From Chara braunii (taxonomy: Eukaryota > Streptophyta > Charophyceae > Charales > Characeae): a DNA stretch of 22,885 nucleotides. The stretch lies in NCBI GenBank assembly GCA_003427395.1, contig BFEA01000048.1, positions 4,565,271-4,588,155 on the forward strand, written 5' to 3'. The stretch's first letter is position 1. Each line of letters starts with the position of its first letter. The position numbers and the translations under genes were made by a program. Below, piece after piece: positions 8,870-18,734 of the stretch. The notes under the pieces are model-generated. The model searched no databases. It saw nothing but the letters and a program-made list of their open reading frames with translations, and was not told the DNA's origin.

Positions 8870-10485
8870 TCAACTTGAACATGTCTTCTGTAATACCGAA
8901 CTTCGTCCATGGTGACTGTCGTGCTCCATCCGCCGACGCCCTCGGGGTCTTGAGCGTTGAGGTGGTATCGCTGCCGCCACATCTCCGTCACTTGATGTAG
9001 ACGCGGCTGCGTGGTCCTCACTAGGTCCTTGTTGGACTGCTGCTACTTCCGGCGTCCGTTGACCCTTGCCTTTCTCCACATAACCGGGCTGTTGGCGGGC
9101 CTCGTTGGCCGCGTGCCGGTTACCTTGGATTAATTCTCTTGCCTTTGAGATCATGTCATCAAAGGTCTCATACTGGACTTCGCTGCCGAGAGCAGCTGTC
9201 AAGGCGTCGCATGACGGAGCGAAGAATTCGGCCCGGATTGCGTCGAACGGTAAGTTCAACTCTGGGGTGGCGAAGAGTCTTTGCCACTCCGTCAGCCACT
9301 CCCGTGAAGGTTGCTGGCCTTGAAACATGCGGAAGATCTTGTTCAAGGCGTGACGCGTGTCGTTGTTGACCATGAACTGGGTCTTCCATTTCTTCTCGAA
9401 TTCCTCCCACGTGATCTTGGTGTGGAGGGTGGCGAATCTGGCGATGGTACATTCCAATGTGACCGCCATGTGCGTCATGAAGGCCTGCGCCCCTCCAACG
9501 AGTTGGAGGTAGAGTGCGTCAAGCCGCCGCAGTGCTGGAGTGTGATGCACGTCCGCCTCTGCGTTGAATGCCATCCACCATTGCAGCGGATCAGTCTTGT
9601 GATAATCATCGAACTTCTCGATCTTGAAGTTCGGCATCTTCCATTCCTTGGCGACAGCGACCGGTCGTTGCTGAACGCGGTCGCTGAGCATCTGCAGTTG
9701 ATTGCTGACTGTCGACGCTCCAGCAAACTTGCTGATGTCGCCGAGGGACGCGACCACATGGTTGATCCGCTCCTCGAGTTGCTTGGCCTGCGCGGCCAAG
9801 GCTGGGCTGCAATCTGCCACTGCGCTGCCCGTCGGCGTAGCTGCCGATAGTTGTGCCAACCCTGTGCTGACACCGTTCTGCAGCTGGCCGTTGATTGTCT
9901 GCTGCTGGCTGTTGGTGGCGTGTAGTGTGCTGAGTTTGGCCTGCATAGTAGCGATCTTCTTGTCCAATGCTTTAAACGTCGTTTCGTGGCGGATGAAGAC
10001 CTGCCGCATGGCCAACACTTCACGTTGCTGCCAATTGCACGTGTACAGCAGGTTCTCCATCAAAACTGTTGTGGCCTCCTTGTTTCTCTCGTCCTCGGTC
10101 GGCTCCTCTTGTACCTCGTTTGCTGGAAAATGCTGCCGTCGGAGTAACCTCCGGTACGTGGCTTCTTCGTTGGCGAGCTCCATTGTAGCTTGGTAACGAA
10201 CTTGGTTTTGACTTGCCTCGATCTGCTGCTGTTGCAACCGTGTGGCTGCTGCAGCTTCTGCTGCGGCCTGCTGACGTGCTGCCTCTGCCTCTGCCAGCTG
10301 GCGTTGAATTTCCTGCTAGCGGGCGGCTTGCTCCTCTTCCCACTTGCTCAGTTCAGCTGCCGTGGTCTCAGAGTAGGATTGGAGACGTTTGAGGAACGCT
10401 AGAAGTGGTTCATCGGCCTGCTGAACTGGGATAGGAGGGGTAACCGGCCTCTTGGGGCTGGCTTGACGTCGGCGGTCGCAGCCAT
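8870..10485 (-). pseudogene. G1 gag (capsid/nucleocapsid polyprotein)
   Basis: The probable start is the ATG at 10485 (MAATADVKPAPRGR). The frame must shift within the next 50 codons to continue as PLLAFLKRLQSYSET. A TAG at 10316-10318 interrupts a Gln/Ala/Glu coiled coil (EIQRQLAEAEAARQQ), where CAG would be expected. The frame is then open to 8870. Residues around FDDYHKTDPLQWWMAFNAEA to WLTEWQRLFATPELNLPF (about 9640-9240) match the usual retrotransposon gag capsid arrangement, with W and F positions conserved. The C-terminal part is Ser/Gly/Arg-rich and shifts frame before the zinc knuckle. Gag builds the cytoplasmic particle; this copy cannot be made intact. Confidence 0.8.
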
Positions 10486-10606
10486 GGTCGTGCGTCGCCT
10501 GCGCGGGATCCGAGGTGTCTTAGGTCCCTGTTGGGGCTTGGTTCCTGCGAATCCACGCTCCGCAGGTCGTTGACTGTGGCGCATCAAGTACTCTGGTCTT
10601 CGTCTG

Positions 10607-10785
10607 CTGCTGACGTGTCACCGCTGAGGTGGCACCTGCTGATGTGGCACTGCTGAGGTGGCCGCTGCTGACTGGGCACTCGACTGTCGTGGCATGCTGA
10701 GGTGGCACGCGGCTGATGTGGCAATCTGCGTTCGTGGCCCGCTGCTGATGTGGCACAATGCTGACGTGGCGGGAGACTGACGTCC
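10607..10785. repeat. Array of TGANGTGGCA-like motifs (copy 1)
   Basis: About eleven related words at irregular spacing averaging ~17 bp, for example TGACGTGTCA, TGAGGTGGCA, TGATGTGGCA and TGACGTGGCG. The same array recurs at about 11055-11225 in copy 2. The consensus resembles ACGT-core bZIP sites (TGACGTGGC), but most copies have lost the ACGT core. It is either a decayed minisatellite or a cluster of binding sites. Confidence 0.65.
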
Positions 10786-10913
10786 GTAGTACCGAGAGGA
10801 GGAGAGAGAGAAGGTAGGGGTGGAGGAAGGGCAGAGAGGCAAACAATGCACAGACAGTCCTTTCTCCCCTGACCTCGAATATTTGACACTAATCAAAAAG
10901 AGAAAAGAAGAAA

Positions 10914-10937
10914 CCCCTCCCCCCCTCCCCCCCCTCC
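10914..10937 (-). other. G-rich tract, possible G-quadruplex
   Basis: The minus strand reads four or more G runs separated by single A residues at the end of leader copy 1. A second, related run occurs at about 11369-11385. Both are on the sense strand of G1, in its leader. Confidence 0.5.
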
Positions 10938-11385
10938 GTGCGTCGCCTGCGCGGGATCCGAGGTGTCTTAGGTCCTTGTTGGGGCTTGGTTCCTGCGAAT
11001 CCGCGCTCCGCAGGTCGTTAACTGTGGCGCATCAAGTACTCTGGTCTTTGTCTGCTGCTGACGTGTCACCGCAGAGGTGGCACCTGCTGAGGTGGCACTG
11101 CTGAGGTGGCCGTTGCTGACTGGGCACTCGGCTGTCGTGGCATGCTGAGGTGGCATGCGGCTGATGTGGCAATCTGCGTTTGTGGCCCGCTGCTGATGTG
11201 GCACAATGCTGACGTGGCCGGAGACCGACGTCTGTAGTACCGAGAGGAGGAGAGAGAGAAGGTAGGGGTGGAGGAAGGGCAGAGAGGCAAACAATGCACA
11301 GACAGTCCCTTTCTCCCCTGACCTCGAATATTTGACACTAATCAAAAAGAGAAAAGAAGAAAAAAAATCCCCCCGCCCCCCCCCG

Positions 11386-11732
11386 CTTGAAAATTTCGAA
11401 TTTTGAGAAATTAAATAAAATTTTAATCAGGAAAATACGAATTAATAAAATTTAATTTTGGCAAAAGATTGAATATTTAATTAAAGAATGTTTAAATTTG
11501 CAATAATTAATTTCGCAAAAGTTAAATATTTAATTAAAAAATATTTAAATTTGCACAAATAAAAAGGAATAAAGTTTAAGCAAGTTTAAACATTTAAACA
11601 TAACTTTAATAATTTCACGAAATTTAATCAGGGGAATTTAGCATCATCACGATATCACTAAGTAAGTAGAAGATAAATGGTAATAGGAAGATACACAATT
11701 TGCTAGAAAGATTCAACCTTTCAACGCAATAA
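11386..11732. other. AT-rich block with partly tandem TTTAATTAAA units
   Basis: Base composition drops sharply to mostly A and T. Two roughly 54-bp units (from about 11460 and 11513) share GCAAAAG, ATATTTAATTAAA and TTTAAATTTGCA. No coding frame is present. It could be the LINE 5' region, an unrelated insertion, or old flanking DNA between the G1 leader and the LINE. Confidence 0.55.
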
Positions 11733-12377
11733 AAGAAGCAAAAACAGAAGGAGGATCTGCAAAGGCAAGCAGCGGTTCTGGAGGCTCAGGTTAATGCATT
11801 AAGGGATGAGAACAGGGAATTGGAGGAGGATACTATAAATTTGCTAAAAATAGCAAAAGGTCATTTGAAAGACATTGATGCAGCCGCAAAATTGGGAGCA
11901 AAGAATGGAGCTAAAGGAAGGGTAATTCTTCCTTGTAGATGGAATGGAAAGCATTCTGATTGGGAGGTGGCAATTCATCGCTCACTTAAATTGATCGTAG
12001 CCCCGGGAAATGCATGTACAGGGGGAGATCGGAAGAACATCATTGGGGAAGGCTTATCGGCTCGAGCTTACGTTCTAGGCGATAGGAGAAAGGAAGTCAC
12101 AGAGGGATCTGAAGGGGGAGAGGGAGAGGACTTTAGACCACTTCTCATCCATGTGGAGGAAAAGGCTATCTTGAGGGAAGGCCTGGTATGGATGCCATGG
12201 CAGATTGTGGAAACTATCCCTTATGGTCTGTTAGGGGGTATGGAATCGCCAGAATGAGTGGCGCGCTGCGCGGCGGTGGCAGTCAAGGTAGAAGCTTTTG
12301 CATGGAAGCCTGATTACCTTGACAAGAGGGTGACTCCCTTTTCAATAGTCATCAATATAGAGGGAGTGGATTCTTAA
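11733..12377 (+). pseudogene. LINE ORF1 remnant
   Basis: The frame is open from 11733 to 12377 except for a TGA at 12255-12257, after GGMESPE and before VARCAAVAVKVEAF, where CGA would be expected. It begins with a coiled coil (LQRQAAVLEAQVNALRDENR), as L1-type ORF1 proteins do for trimerisation and RNA binding. A region containing RVILPCRWNGKHSDWEV and VKVEAFAWKPDYLDKR follows. There is no ATG at the start, and an in-frame TAA lies at 11730-11732, so the N-terminus is lost or mutated. Assignment as ORF1 rests on its position 48 bp upstream of ORF2 on the same strand and on the coiled coil; no RNA-binding motif is obvious. Confidence 0.55.
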
Positions 12378-12425
12378 AGCCCATAAACGTGTGAAATATA
12401 GACCTAGGGAGATAAGGGAAAGGTT

Positions 12426-13310
12426 ATGGCGGAGGGGAGAGCAGGGAGGTTGGTTAAGAAGGCAAGGAGGGATCAGGCAGGCCGTACTCTTCCGGAGTTA
12501 AGTATCATATCATGGAACGTAAATGGAATGGTGGGTATACTTGAAAACCAGGATAAGTGGCATAATGTCATAAAATATATAGACTGGTTTGGGTCATCCC
12601 CGTCGGACTTCATCTGTTTTCAAGAAACACACCTCTGAGAAACTCAGGAGCATCAACAAATTCAGAGAAAGATTATACAAAAACTCCAGAGAGTAAAGGA
12701 GGCTTGGTGGGCACCTACAGCCAGATCACACTCAGCAGGAGTAGTCATTTTACAGAGTAATAGATTGCCGGCAGTATGAAAAATTAGAGTAACTAGCACT
12801 GCAGTGGACGAAGTAGAGGGAAGATGGGTTAGGGTTAACTTCGAGCTTCATGATGAGCCGTATACGTTGCTAGGTGTATACGGTCCAAATGGGTTACAAC
12901 AGAGGTCAAAATTTGTGGACATCATACAGGAACAATTGGAAGTAGATCATCATTTAATATTAGTTGGGGACTAGAATGCTGCCCTCGACATTCGATTGGA
13001 TAGAATGTCGGCAACAGGTAGATAATGGGAGGACGGTTTAATGGAGGAAGCCTTACCGGTGCACAGGATGATGACAAACAGAGACCTGGTGGATCCCTAT
13101 AGACTGCAATTTCCAGAAGAAAGAAGGTTCACCTATTTAAAAAGAACCGCAGTCAGCATGTGTCAACATCTAGGATAGATTATTTTCTAACATTTCCCAG
13201 CATAATAGGTATGATACAATCGGTTGGCATTGGAGATCTGCCCTTTGCGCTTGGATTGGACCATAAACTCATCTTCTCCACCTCATAACAGACAAACAGG
13301 TCAAAAGAGG
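12426..13310 (+). pseudogene. LINE ORF2, endonuclease domain
   Basis: It starts at ATG 12426 with a basic leader, then the endonuclease motifs in order: LSIISWNVNG (metal-binding Asn), FICFQETHL (catalytic Glu), YTLLGVYGPN, GD-stop-NAALD (the GDWN motif), SRIDYFL and LGLDHKL (catalytic His). This domain nicks chromosomal DNA to prime reverse transcription. In-frame stops are TGA 12636-12638, TGA 12777-12779, TAG 12972-12974 (replacing the Trp of GDWN) and TAA 13023-13025. A frameshift at an A5 run near 13140 precedes SRIDYF and another lies near 13280. Confidence 0.85.
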
Positions 13311-13920
13311 AAAGGGCTTTTACAAAATAAATAATTCTCTGCTGCGCACTCCGAAAATGAGATAGGCTGTATTGCAGGCATGTCAGTCACACAACCCACT
13401 AACCCAAACATTCCCAGATCTGCTAAACGCAATTTCTAAAGCCTCAAATGGGGCAGCTAGAAGGTTGGCGGCTAGAAGAAGGGAAAGGGAGTGGGAGCTC
13501 CAACAAGCAATGAAGCTCGCGGAACACAACATGATAGCTTATCCATGTCAAAAAATGTATGAAAGGGCCCTGAAAGTAGCAAGGGAAGAGTTGGCAGATT
13601 GGGAGCGTTGGAGGCTGAGAGGTCTGCAAATGAGAGCCAGGGTTAGGGAATGGGAGGAGGGGGAGAGAATGACGAAGTTCTTTTTTCAGAAAATTAAGTC
13701 CAAGGGCAGAAACGCTCAGATATAACAACTTGACGGTCCTTTGGGCCCGACATCGGTAATAGAAGAGATGATCCAAGTAGCCCACAATTTTTATAGTAAT
13801 CTTTACACATCAAGGGAGGCTGTCAAGGGAGGCTGATTACCCTAAGCACCAGGTTAAAGAGGCACGGTCTAAGTTTTTAAGGTGTCTGCAACCAACCATC
13901 TCCCCGCAGCAAGCAGTAAC
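13290..13920 (+). pseudogene. LINE ORF2, linker between endonuclease and RT
   Basis: A plus-strand frame contains HLITDKQVKRGKGFYKINN, a TAG at 13363-13365 (Trp expected), then a helical, highly charged stretch (RRLAARRREREWELQQAM; DWERWRLRGLQMRARVRE), KFFFQKIKSKGRNAQI and a TAA at 13723-13725. FFxxxK before a short loop is typical just upstream of LINE RT domains. A 13-bp tandem duplication at 13810-13835 then shifts the frame. The first and second copies flank the join between FYSNLYTSREA and DYPKHQVKEARSKF. Confidence 0.75.
13810..13835 (+). repeat. 13-bp tandem duplication inside LINE ORF2
   Basis: TCAAGGGAGGCTG occurs twice in a row (13810-13822 and 13823-13835). Thirteen is not a multiple of three, and the reading frames either side differ by exactly this shift. 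Confidence 0.9.
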
Positions 13921-15355
13921 GTTGGTTGCTCCTTTGACGCTTGACGAGTTATGGGAGGCCTTGAAGTCTATGGCTCCAAACAAGACTCCGGGTAAGGATG
14001 GATTGACCAAGGAATTATGGTTGGAGTTTTGGCCAATCCTAGGGGAGGAATACCTTGCCTATTTGGAGCAAGCATGGCAGGACAAGGGCAGGATCCGGCA
14101 ACGGGAGTACTGACACTGCTATACAAGAAAGGGAACCCTTCAGACATTCGGAATTATAGGCCGATTACGTTGCTAACACTAACACATAAGATAATAGCCA
14201 AAGCATTAGTAAACAGACTCACTCCTCTCACAGCGAGTTGCTTTCATTTGGACCAGACAGGATTTATACCGGGGAGGTTCATCTTAGACAATGTCATGAC
14301 GCTAACCGAAANAGTAAGGTACATAAGAGACAAGCGTATTAATGCCGCAATACTGTTCTTTGACTTTGAGAAGGCTTATGACCAGGTAAGCTGGCCCTTT
14401 CTGCAACAATGCATGGAAAAGATGGGAGTGGGTCCGAATTTTAGGAAATGGATTAGGGTTTTATATAACAATGCGCACGGCCAAGTGCAAGTTAATGGTC
14501 ATTTGTCAGCAGCCTATAGAATGTCAAGATCAGTTAGGCAAGGGGACCCGTTAGCGGCGCCGATATTTCTGTTCATAATGGAGGCGATTGCTTCCTTCTT
14601 GCGTAAGGATCCTTCAATTCATAGATTGCTGACGGAACAGGATCATCATGGACACACTGTTCACCTTCCCACAATTATTATGTTTGCAGATGATCTAACA
14701 GTACTCATTAGAGCATCGGATTCATCATTTCAAGCGTTAATAAGAGCAATGGAGGCTTTTCAATTAGCGTCAGAAATGAAAATAAACGGCGGAAAATGGA
14801 GGGTTGGTGGTTGGGAGAACAAGGTCAAGAGAGTCATCTCCCGGAGGAATGCCCAGAGGGCCTACAATGGACATCTCCACAAACCCCTATTAGATATCTA
14901 GGCGTGAAAATTACAGAGGCAGGTACTCATCACTCCAAGGCAACAAATCTATTGGCTAACATCCTGAGTAAGCTGGGGGCTTGGTCGAACGTCTACACTT
15001 CTATATTCGGGAGGGCACTCATATTAAATGCATCTATCTTCTCTATGATCTGGTATGTAGGGTCAATTTGGACCCCGCCAAATACCACTTTAACATTGCT
15101 GAGAAGAAGGGCAACGACATACTTATGGACATCTAATGCAATGACTGTACACTTCATTTCCAAGGTGGCATGGAAACACGTTACTAGACCAAAGCAGCAG
15201 GGAGGACTGGGGATTTTAGATCCCGATCACCAACTCAAAGCACTTCATACCAAATGGGTAATTAAGTTGATTACCCACCATAACTTGCCTTGGACACCCC
15301 TAGCGCTCTATCAGATTAGGAAATTGGCTAAATGGGAATGCATCAGCTGGAGTAA
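13836..15355 (+). pseudogene. LINE ORF2, reverse transcriptase and post-RT region
   Basis: RT motifs in order: MAPNKTPGKDGLTKELW, then after a frameshift near 14085-14100 LLYKKGNPSDIRNYRPI, LDQTGFIPGRFILDN, ILFFDFEKAYDQVSW (first catalytic Asp), SVRQGDPLAAPIFLF, and IIMFADDLTVLI (the catalytic FADD). A shift near 14800 leads to TPIRYLGVKI, then KVAWKHVTRPKQQGGLGI and LKALHTKWVIK, the usual post-RT segment before the zf-RVT region. One ambiguous base lies at 14312. All RT catalytic residues are present although the frame is broken. Coding stops being LINE-like at about 15340-15362, where gypsy DNA begins, so the C-terminus is missing. Confidence 0.9.
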
Positions 15356-15359
15356 ACGG

Positions 15360-16521
15360 TAGCAGCTTGGATGCATGAAAGACCGGATAGGTTCGTAGAT
15401 GCAGTGGGACGTCAATGACATAAGACGGACCGAATGGGTCAGCGCCCACTGTATCTAGGACATGCCATGGACCTAGGTAACGAGGTAACAGCTTGGGGGA
15501 GATATCCTCCTCCCTCGACAACTCTGAACTGGCTACCCAGACATGATCACCAGTGCGGATGGGGGAAGGCCGCCTGTGGCGATTAGCTTGTTCAATCATC
15601 GCCTTTTGGGCTTTGAGCAAGTTCGCCCGTGCTCTTTCCACATCTATGAGGTAGCGTCTGGTGAACTCTGCAGTGCCTGGAGTCAGATCAGACTTGGCCT
15701 TATCGATAATATCATCGAGAGGCTGTCGTGTTTCACGTCCCCAGTGCAACCGGTATGGACTGAACCCAGTCGAGGAATGGACAGGCATGTTATACACAAG
15801 CTGTGCTCGAGCCAAGTGAAGATCCCAGTCCTGTTCATCTGGAGAGATGACAGGACTCAGCAACTGGAATAAGACTTGGTTCATCACTTCAGCCAAACCA
15901 TTGGCTTCAGGATGATGACCAGAAGTCATGTCCAATCGTGAGTGCAGGTAGTCCTTATAGTAGGACTGCCACTCCTCGTTGCAAAATTGGGGGTCTCTAT
16001 CACTGACAATAGTAGTGGGCGCTCCATGGTGTGTGACCCACCTCTCTGAGAAGGCTGCTCTCACAGCCGGTACCGTAGCTACCTCTGGCAAGGGGATGAA
16101 CTCTGCGTATTTGGAGAACCTGTCCACGCAGACCATAACCTGACGCATGCCACGAGGGGTGGTCTTGCCTAAATTTGTGAAGTCTATGGACACAGATTCA
16201 GCAGGGCCGTCAAGGTATGGGTAAGGGTTTGAGCAGTCCCAAAGGAGGTCTACGCTGAACCTTATTCCTTTGGCAGAGCTCGCAGGTTTCCACATAGCGC
16301 AACATATCACTCCGCATCTCCTTCCAGAAGAAGCGCTGCGACAGGGCTGCATATGACTTTAGGAACCCAAAATGTCCACGGGCGTCATGACACTCTGACA
16401 TCAGCAGTGTCCTGAGCCGCTGGTTCTGGGGAATGCACAAGCGCTCCTCCCCTCTGCTGTAAGTGTACAGCAGGTCTGAACTCATAGCATAGCCTGGTTC
16501 AGAGTTAGGATCTGCTTGCAT
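15360..16521 (-). pseudogene. G2 integrase
   Basis: The N-terminal zinc-binding module is visible as SECHDARGHFGFLKSYAALS followed by CELCQ (HHCC). A frameshift near 16225 leads into the catalytic core: VSIDFTNLGK (first Asp), VSDRDPQFCNEEW (second Asp) and HHPEANGLAEVMNQ (Glu), with VCVDRFSKYAEFIPL between. The C-terminal domain has IRTGDHVWVASSEL, LLPRYLGPWHVL and YPVFHASKL. The DDE triad is intact. Integrase inserts the cDNA into the chromosome. The frame reads through the breakpoint into LINE-derived DNA and stops at 15300-15302, so the last residues are not native. The upstream frame also differs from RNase H (shift near 16510). Confidence 0.9.
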
Positions 16522-18734
16522 GCTTGCAGATTCCTGAATATGGGTCCGAAAGTCGGGTCCTGAGGCAGTAGACGAGCAATGGTCTGACGGGTCTCCTCTC
16601 CAAAGGAGTGAGTAGAGGAGATCACTGCAGAAGAGTCAGGCTTACGAGAGAGGGCATCTGCTACCTTATTGTAGCAGCCCTTCTTATGTTTCAGTTCAAA
16701 GTCAAACATGTCTATGAACTGAATATACCGTGCCAATTTGTCATTCAACTCTCCCTGGGACTCCATCCACTGTAGGGTGGAGTGATCTGAGAAGATCTTG
16801 AAGTGCCTTCCCAGGAGAAAATGCTACCAGTGTTTCAGGGCACAGACAAGAGCATATAGCTCTTTCTCGTAGGTAGAGTCCTGGAGCTTTTGACTCTTTA
16901 TCTTCTTACTCATAAACTCTACAGGCCGTAGACCATTCCCATCGTCCTGCTGAAGAACTGCCCCAATGCCATACCGACTAGCGCCAGTGATCAGGATGAA
17001 TGGCAGAGTGGGGTCAGGCAACTTCAACACTGGTGCACGAGTCAAGGCCTTCTTGAGTCGTGTGAAGGCCAACTAACAGGGAAGGGACCAAAAAAAAGGA
17101 GTGTTTTTCTTTGTTAGGTTGGTCAGGGGGGCAGCCACTGCAGAAAAGTTCCTGACAAACTTTCTGTAGTATGAGGCCAAACCCATGAAGGACCTGACAT
17201 CCCTCACTGTCTGTGGCTGAGGCCACTCCTGAATAGCAGCTATCTTGGCTGCTTCAGGAGCCAGGCCATCTCCAGAGATTACATGACCCAGATAGATGAC
17301 AGAGGGAACCCCAAAAGAGGACTTCTCTCTGTTGATCTTATACTGGCTGTCACATAATGACTGAAGGACCAAAGCCAAGTGCTCCGCATGTTCCCTGGCA
17401 GTTTTGCTGAATACCAGGATATCATCCAGGTAGACAACCATAAATTTGTCCAGGTAAGGCCTGAAGATGCGGTGCATCTCTGTCTGGAAGGTACCTGGGG
17501 CGTTGCAAAGTCCAAATGGCATGACCAGGAACTCGTAAGTACCAAACCTGGTCTTGAAGGCTGTCTTGTAGACATCCTCCTCTGCCATCTCAATCTGGTG
17601 ATAGCCAGATTTGAGGTCGACTTTGCTGAATATTGTGCAGCCCTGCACGATATCCAGAAGGTCATCGATCCTAGGAAGTGGCTCTGTACTCTTCCTAGTG
17701 ATCTTGTTGAGACCCCTGCAGTCAAGGCACATCCTGAACTCGCCATTCCCTTTGGGTACAAAGAGGACGGGTGCACCGAATTCAGAGATGCTGGGCCTGA
17801 TCCAGCCCTTGCTGGTAAGGGTCTCAAGATGTTTTCTGAGCTCCTCGAGCTCAGCAGGGGACATCCTGTAGACTCGTCCCTTGGGAGGGACTGCTCCAGG
17901 TAGTAGCTCGATGTGATGCTTGGTTGGCCGGTTGGGTAACCCAAAGGGGTCCTGCATCAGATCAACATACTGATCAACAACCTGTTGTACCTCAGGAGGA
18001 CAGGAAACTGGGGGAGCATCTGTTTGCTTGACCAGAGCAATAAACAAACGCTCATGGTGGTATTGGCGTGAGAGAGCATGGAACTCCCTCGCTCGTAAGC
18101 AGTAGCAGAAGGTCTTAGGGTGATGATCAACAACTATCATGCATGGCTGATACACCCTCTGGCTGTTTGGTAGTTCGACTCTAGGAATCTGCCAGTCGAT
18201 CCTAGGGTTGACTGCCCTCAACCACTGCATAGAGAACAGGTCAAAGGGTAGATCAGGGAATATGTAGAAGTTCAGACTGTGTCTGACTTCTCCAGCACTG
18301 TCGAAGGTCACAGGGATACCCCTGACCTTCTCCCTAATGGTAAGTACTGTGGAATCACCTATCCTGACCAGCAAAGGTTGCTGCAGCTGCTGAACTTTCA
18401 TCCCCAAATGCAGTTTCTTAACAGCACTGGGGGATATAAAGTTCCTGGTGGCTCCACAATCCAACAACCCTTTGATCCTGTTGTGGTTGATCAGGGGCCG
18501 AAGTAGGATGAGATCAGACTTGCACTCCTTCTGTTCCTTCAGGTGAAGGAAGAAGGCTGCAAGTGACTGAAGCTCATCCTGCCCCGGGTCCTGATCCAGG
18601 TCAGGATCCTCATAACAAAAGGATGCTGCCCGCGCAGTTCCCAAACAATCATCTGCAGTCTCAACTGAAACAGCTGCAGATTCATCCACCTGAGCAGATG
18701 AAGGTGCAGCGCTGGGGGGAACTGCAGTCCCCAA
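16482..18734 (-). pseudogene. G2 pol: protease, reverse transcriptase and RNase H
   Basis: One frame runs from 18734 to 16482 with two premature TAG stops at 17073-17075 and 16824-16826, both at places where CAG (Gln) fits. Protease: LLDCGATRNFIS near 18450. RT: GRVYRMSPAELEELRKH, GWIRPSISEFGAPVLFV, FSKVDLKSGYHQIEM, MPFGLCNAPGTFQ and the catalytic YLDDILVFS, then the thumb/connection with VRSFMGLASYYRKFV. RNase H: FILITGASRYGIGAVLQQ, where the first catalytic Asp (usually TDAS) is Gly, then YEKELYALVCAL (Glu), FSDHSTLQWM (Asp) and VADALSR (Asp). The DCGAT protease loop matches G1, with Cys in place of the usual Ser/Thr. Loss of the RNase H Asp alone should abolish that activity. Confidence 0.92.

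Larger units (their letters stand above)
4779..11385 (-). mobile_element. Gypsy element G1, a degraded chromovirus lacking its 5' LTR
   Basis: Reading leftwards on the minus strand the order is leader, gag with zinc knuckle, protease, reverse transcriptase, integrase C-terminus, chromodomain, polypurine tract, 3' LTR. Protease before RT with a terminal chromodomain is the Ty3/gypsy chromovirus order. RNase H and the integrase zinc-binding and DDE core are absent through an internal deletion near 6820. Several frameshifts and stops disrupt gag and pol, so it cannot encode its own transposition. No 5' LTR is seen to the right, where a tandemly duplicated leader gives way to AT-rich DNA and a LINE, so that end is truncated or replaced. 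Confidence 0.85.
10491..11385 (-). repeat. Two tandem copies of a ~448-bp leader segment
   Basis: Copy 1 is 10491-10938 and copy 2 is 10939 to about 11385. Both start TGCGTCGCCTGCGCGGGATC and both run to the motif ATTTGACACTAATCAAAAAG plus a C-run. Differences are scattered single bases and the length of the terminal homopolymers. The segment lies immediately upstream of the G1 gag start, so it belongs to the 5' untranslated leader. Each copy contains an array of TGANGTGGCA-like words and ends in a C-rich (minus-strand G-rich) tract. Confidence 0.9.
11733..15355 (+). mobile_element. LINE retrotransposon (APE-type endonuclease + RT), 3'-truncated
   Basis: Order on the plus strand is ORF1 remnant, then ORF2 with an endonuclease-exonuclease-phosphatase domain, linker, reverse transcriptase and the beginning of the post-RT region. 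This is the plant L1-type arrangement. ORF2 carries at least six in-frame stops and several frameshifts. The 5' end lacks a start codon, and the 3' end stops abruptly against gypsy element G2 with no 3' UTR or poly-A tail. Confidence 0.9.

Noticed and set aside
9311-10196. Long plus-strand frames opposite G1 gag
   Set aside because: They are shadows of the minus-strand gag, which has recognisable capsid and knuckle features; the plus-strand products show none.
10520-11345. Duplicate minus-strand frames of about 110-125 codons upstream of G1 gag
   Set aside because: Low-complexity Thr/Ser/Ala-rich translation comes from the motif array in the duplicated leader; the frame stops at TAA before gag, and alternative frames are equally open.
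10491-11385. The two 448-bp copies as a pair of LTRs
   Set aside because: They are directly adjacent with no internal region, lack TG/CA ends and have no primer site between them.
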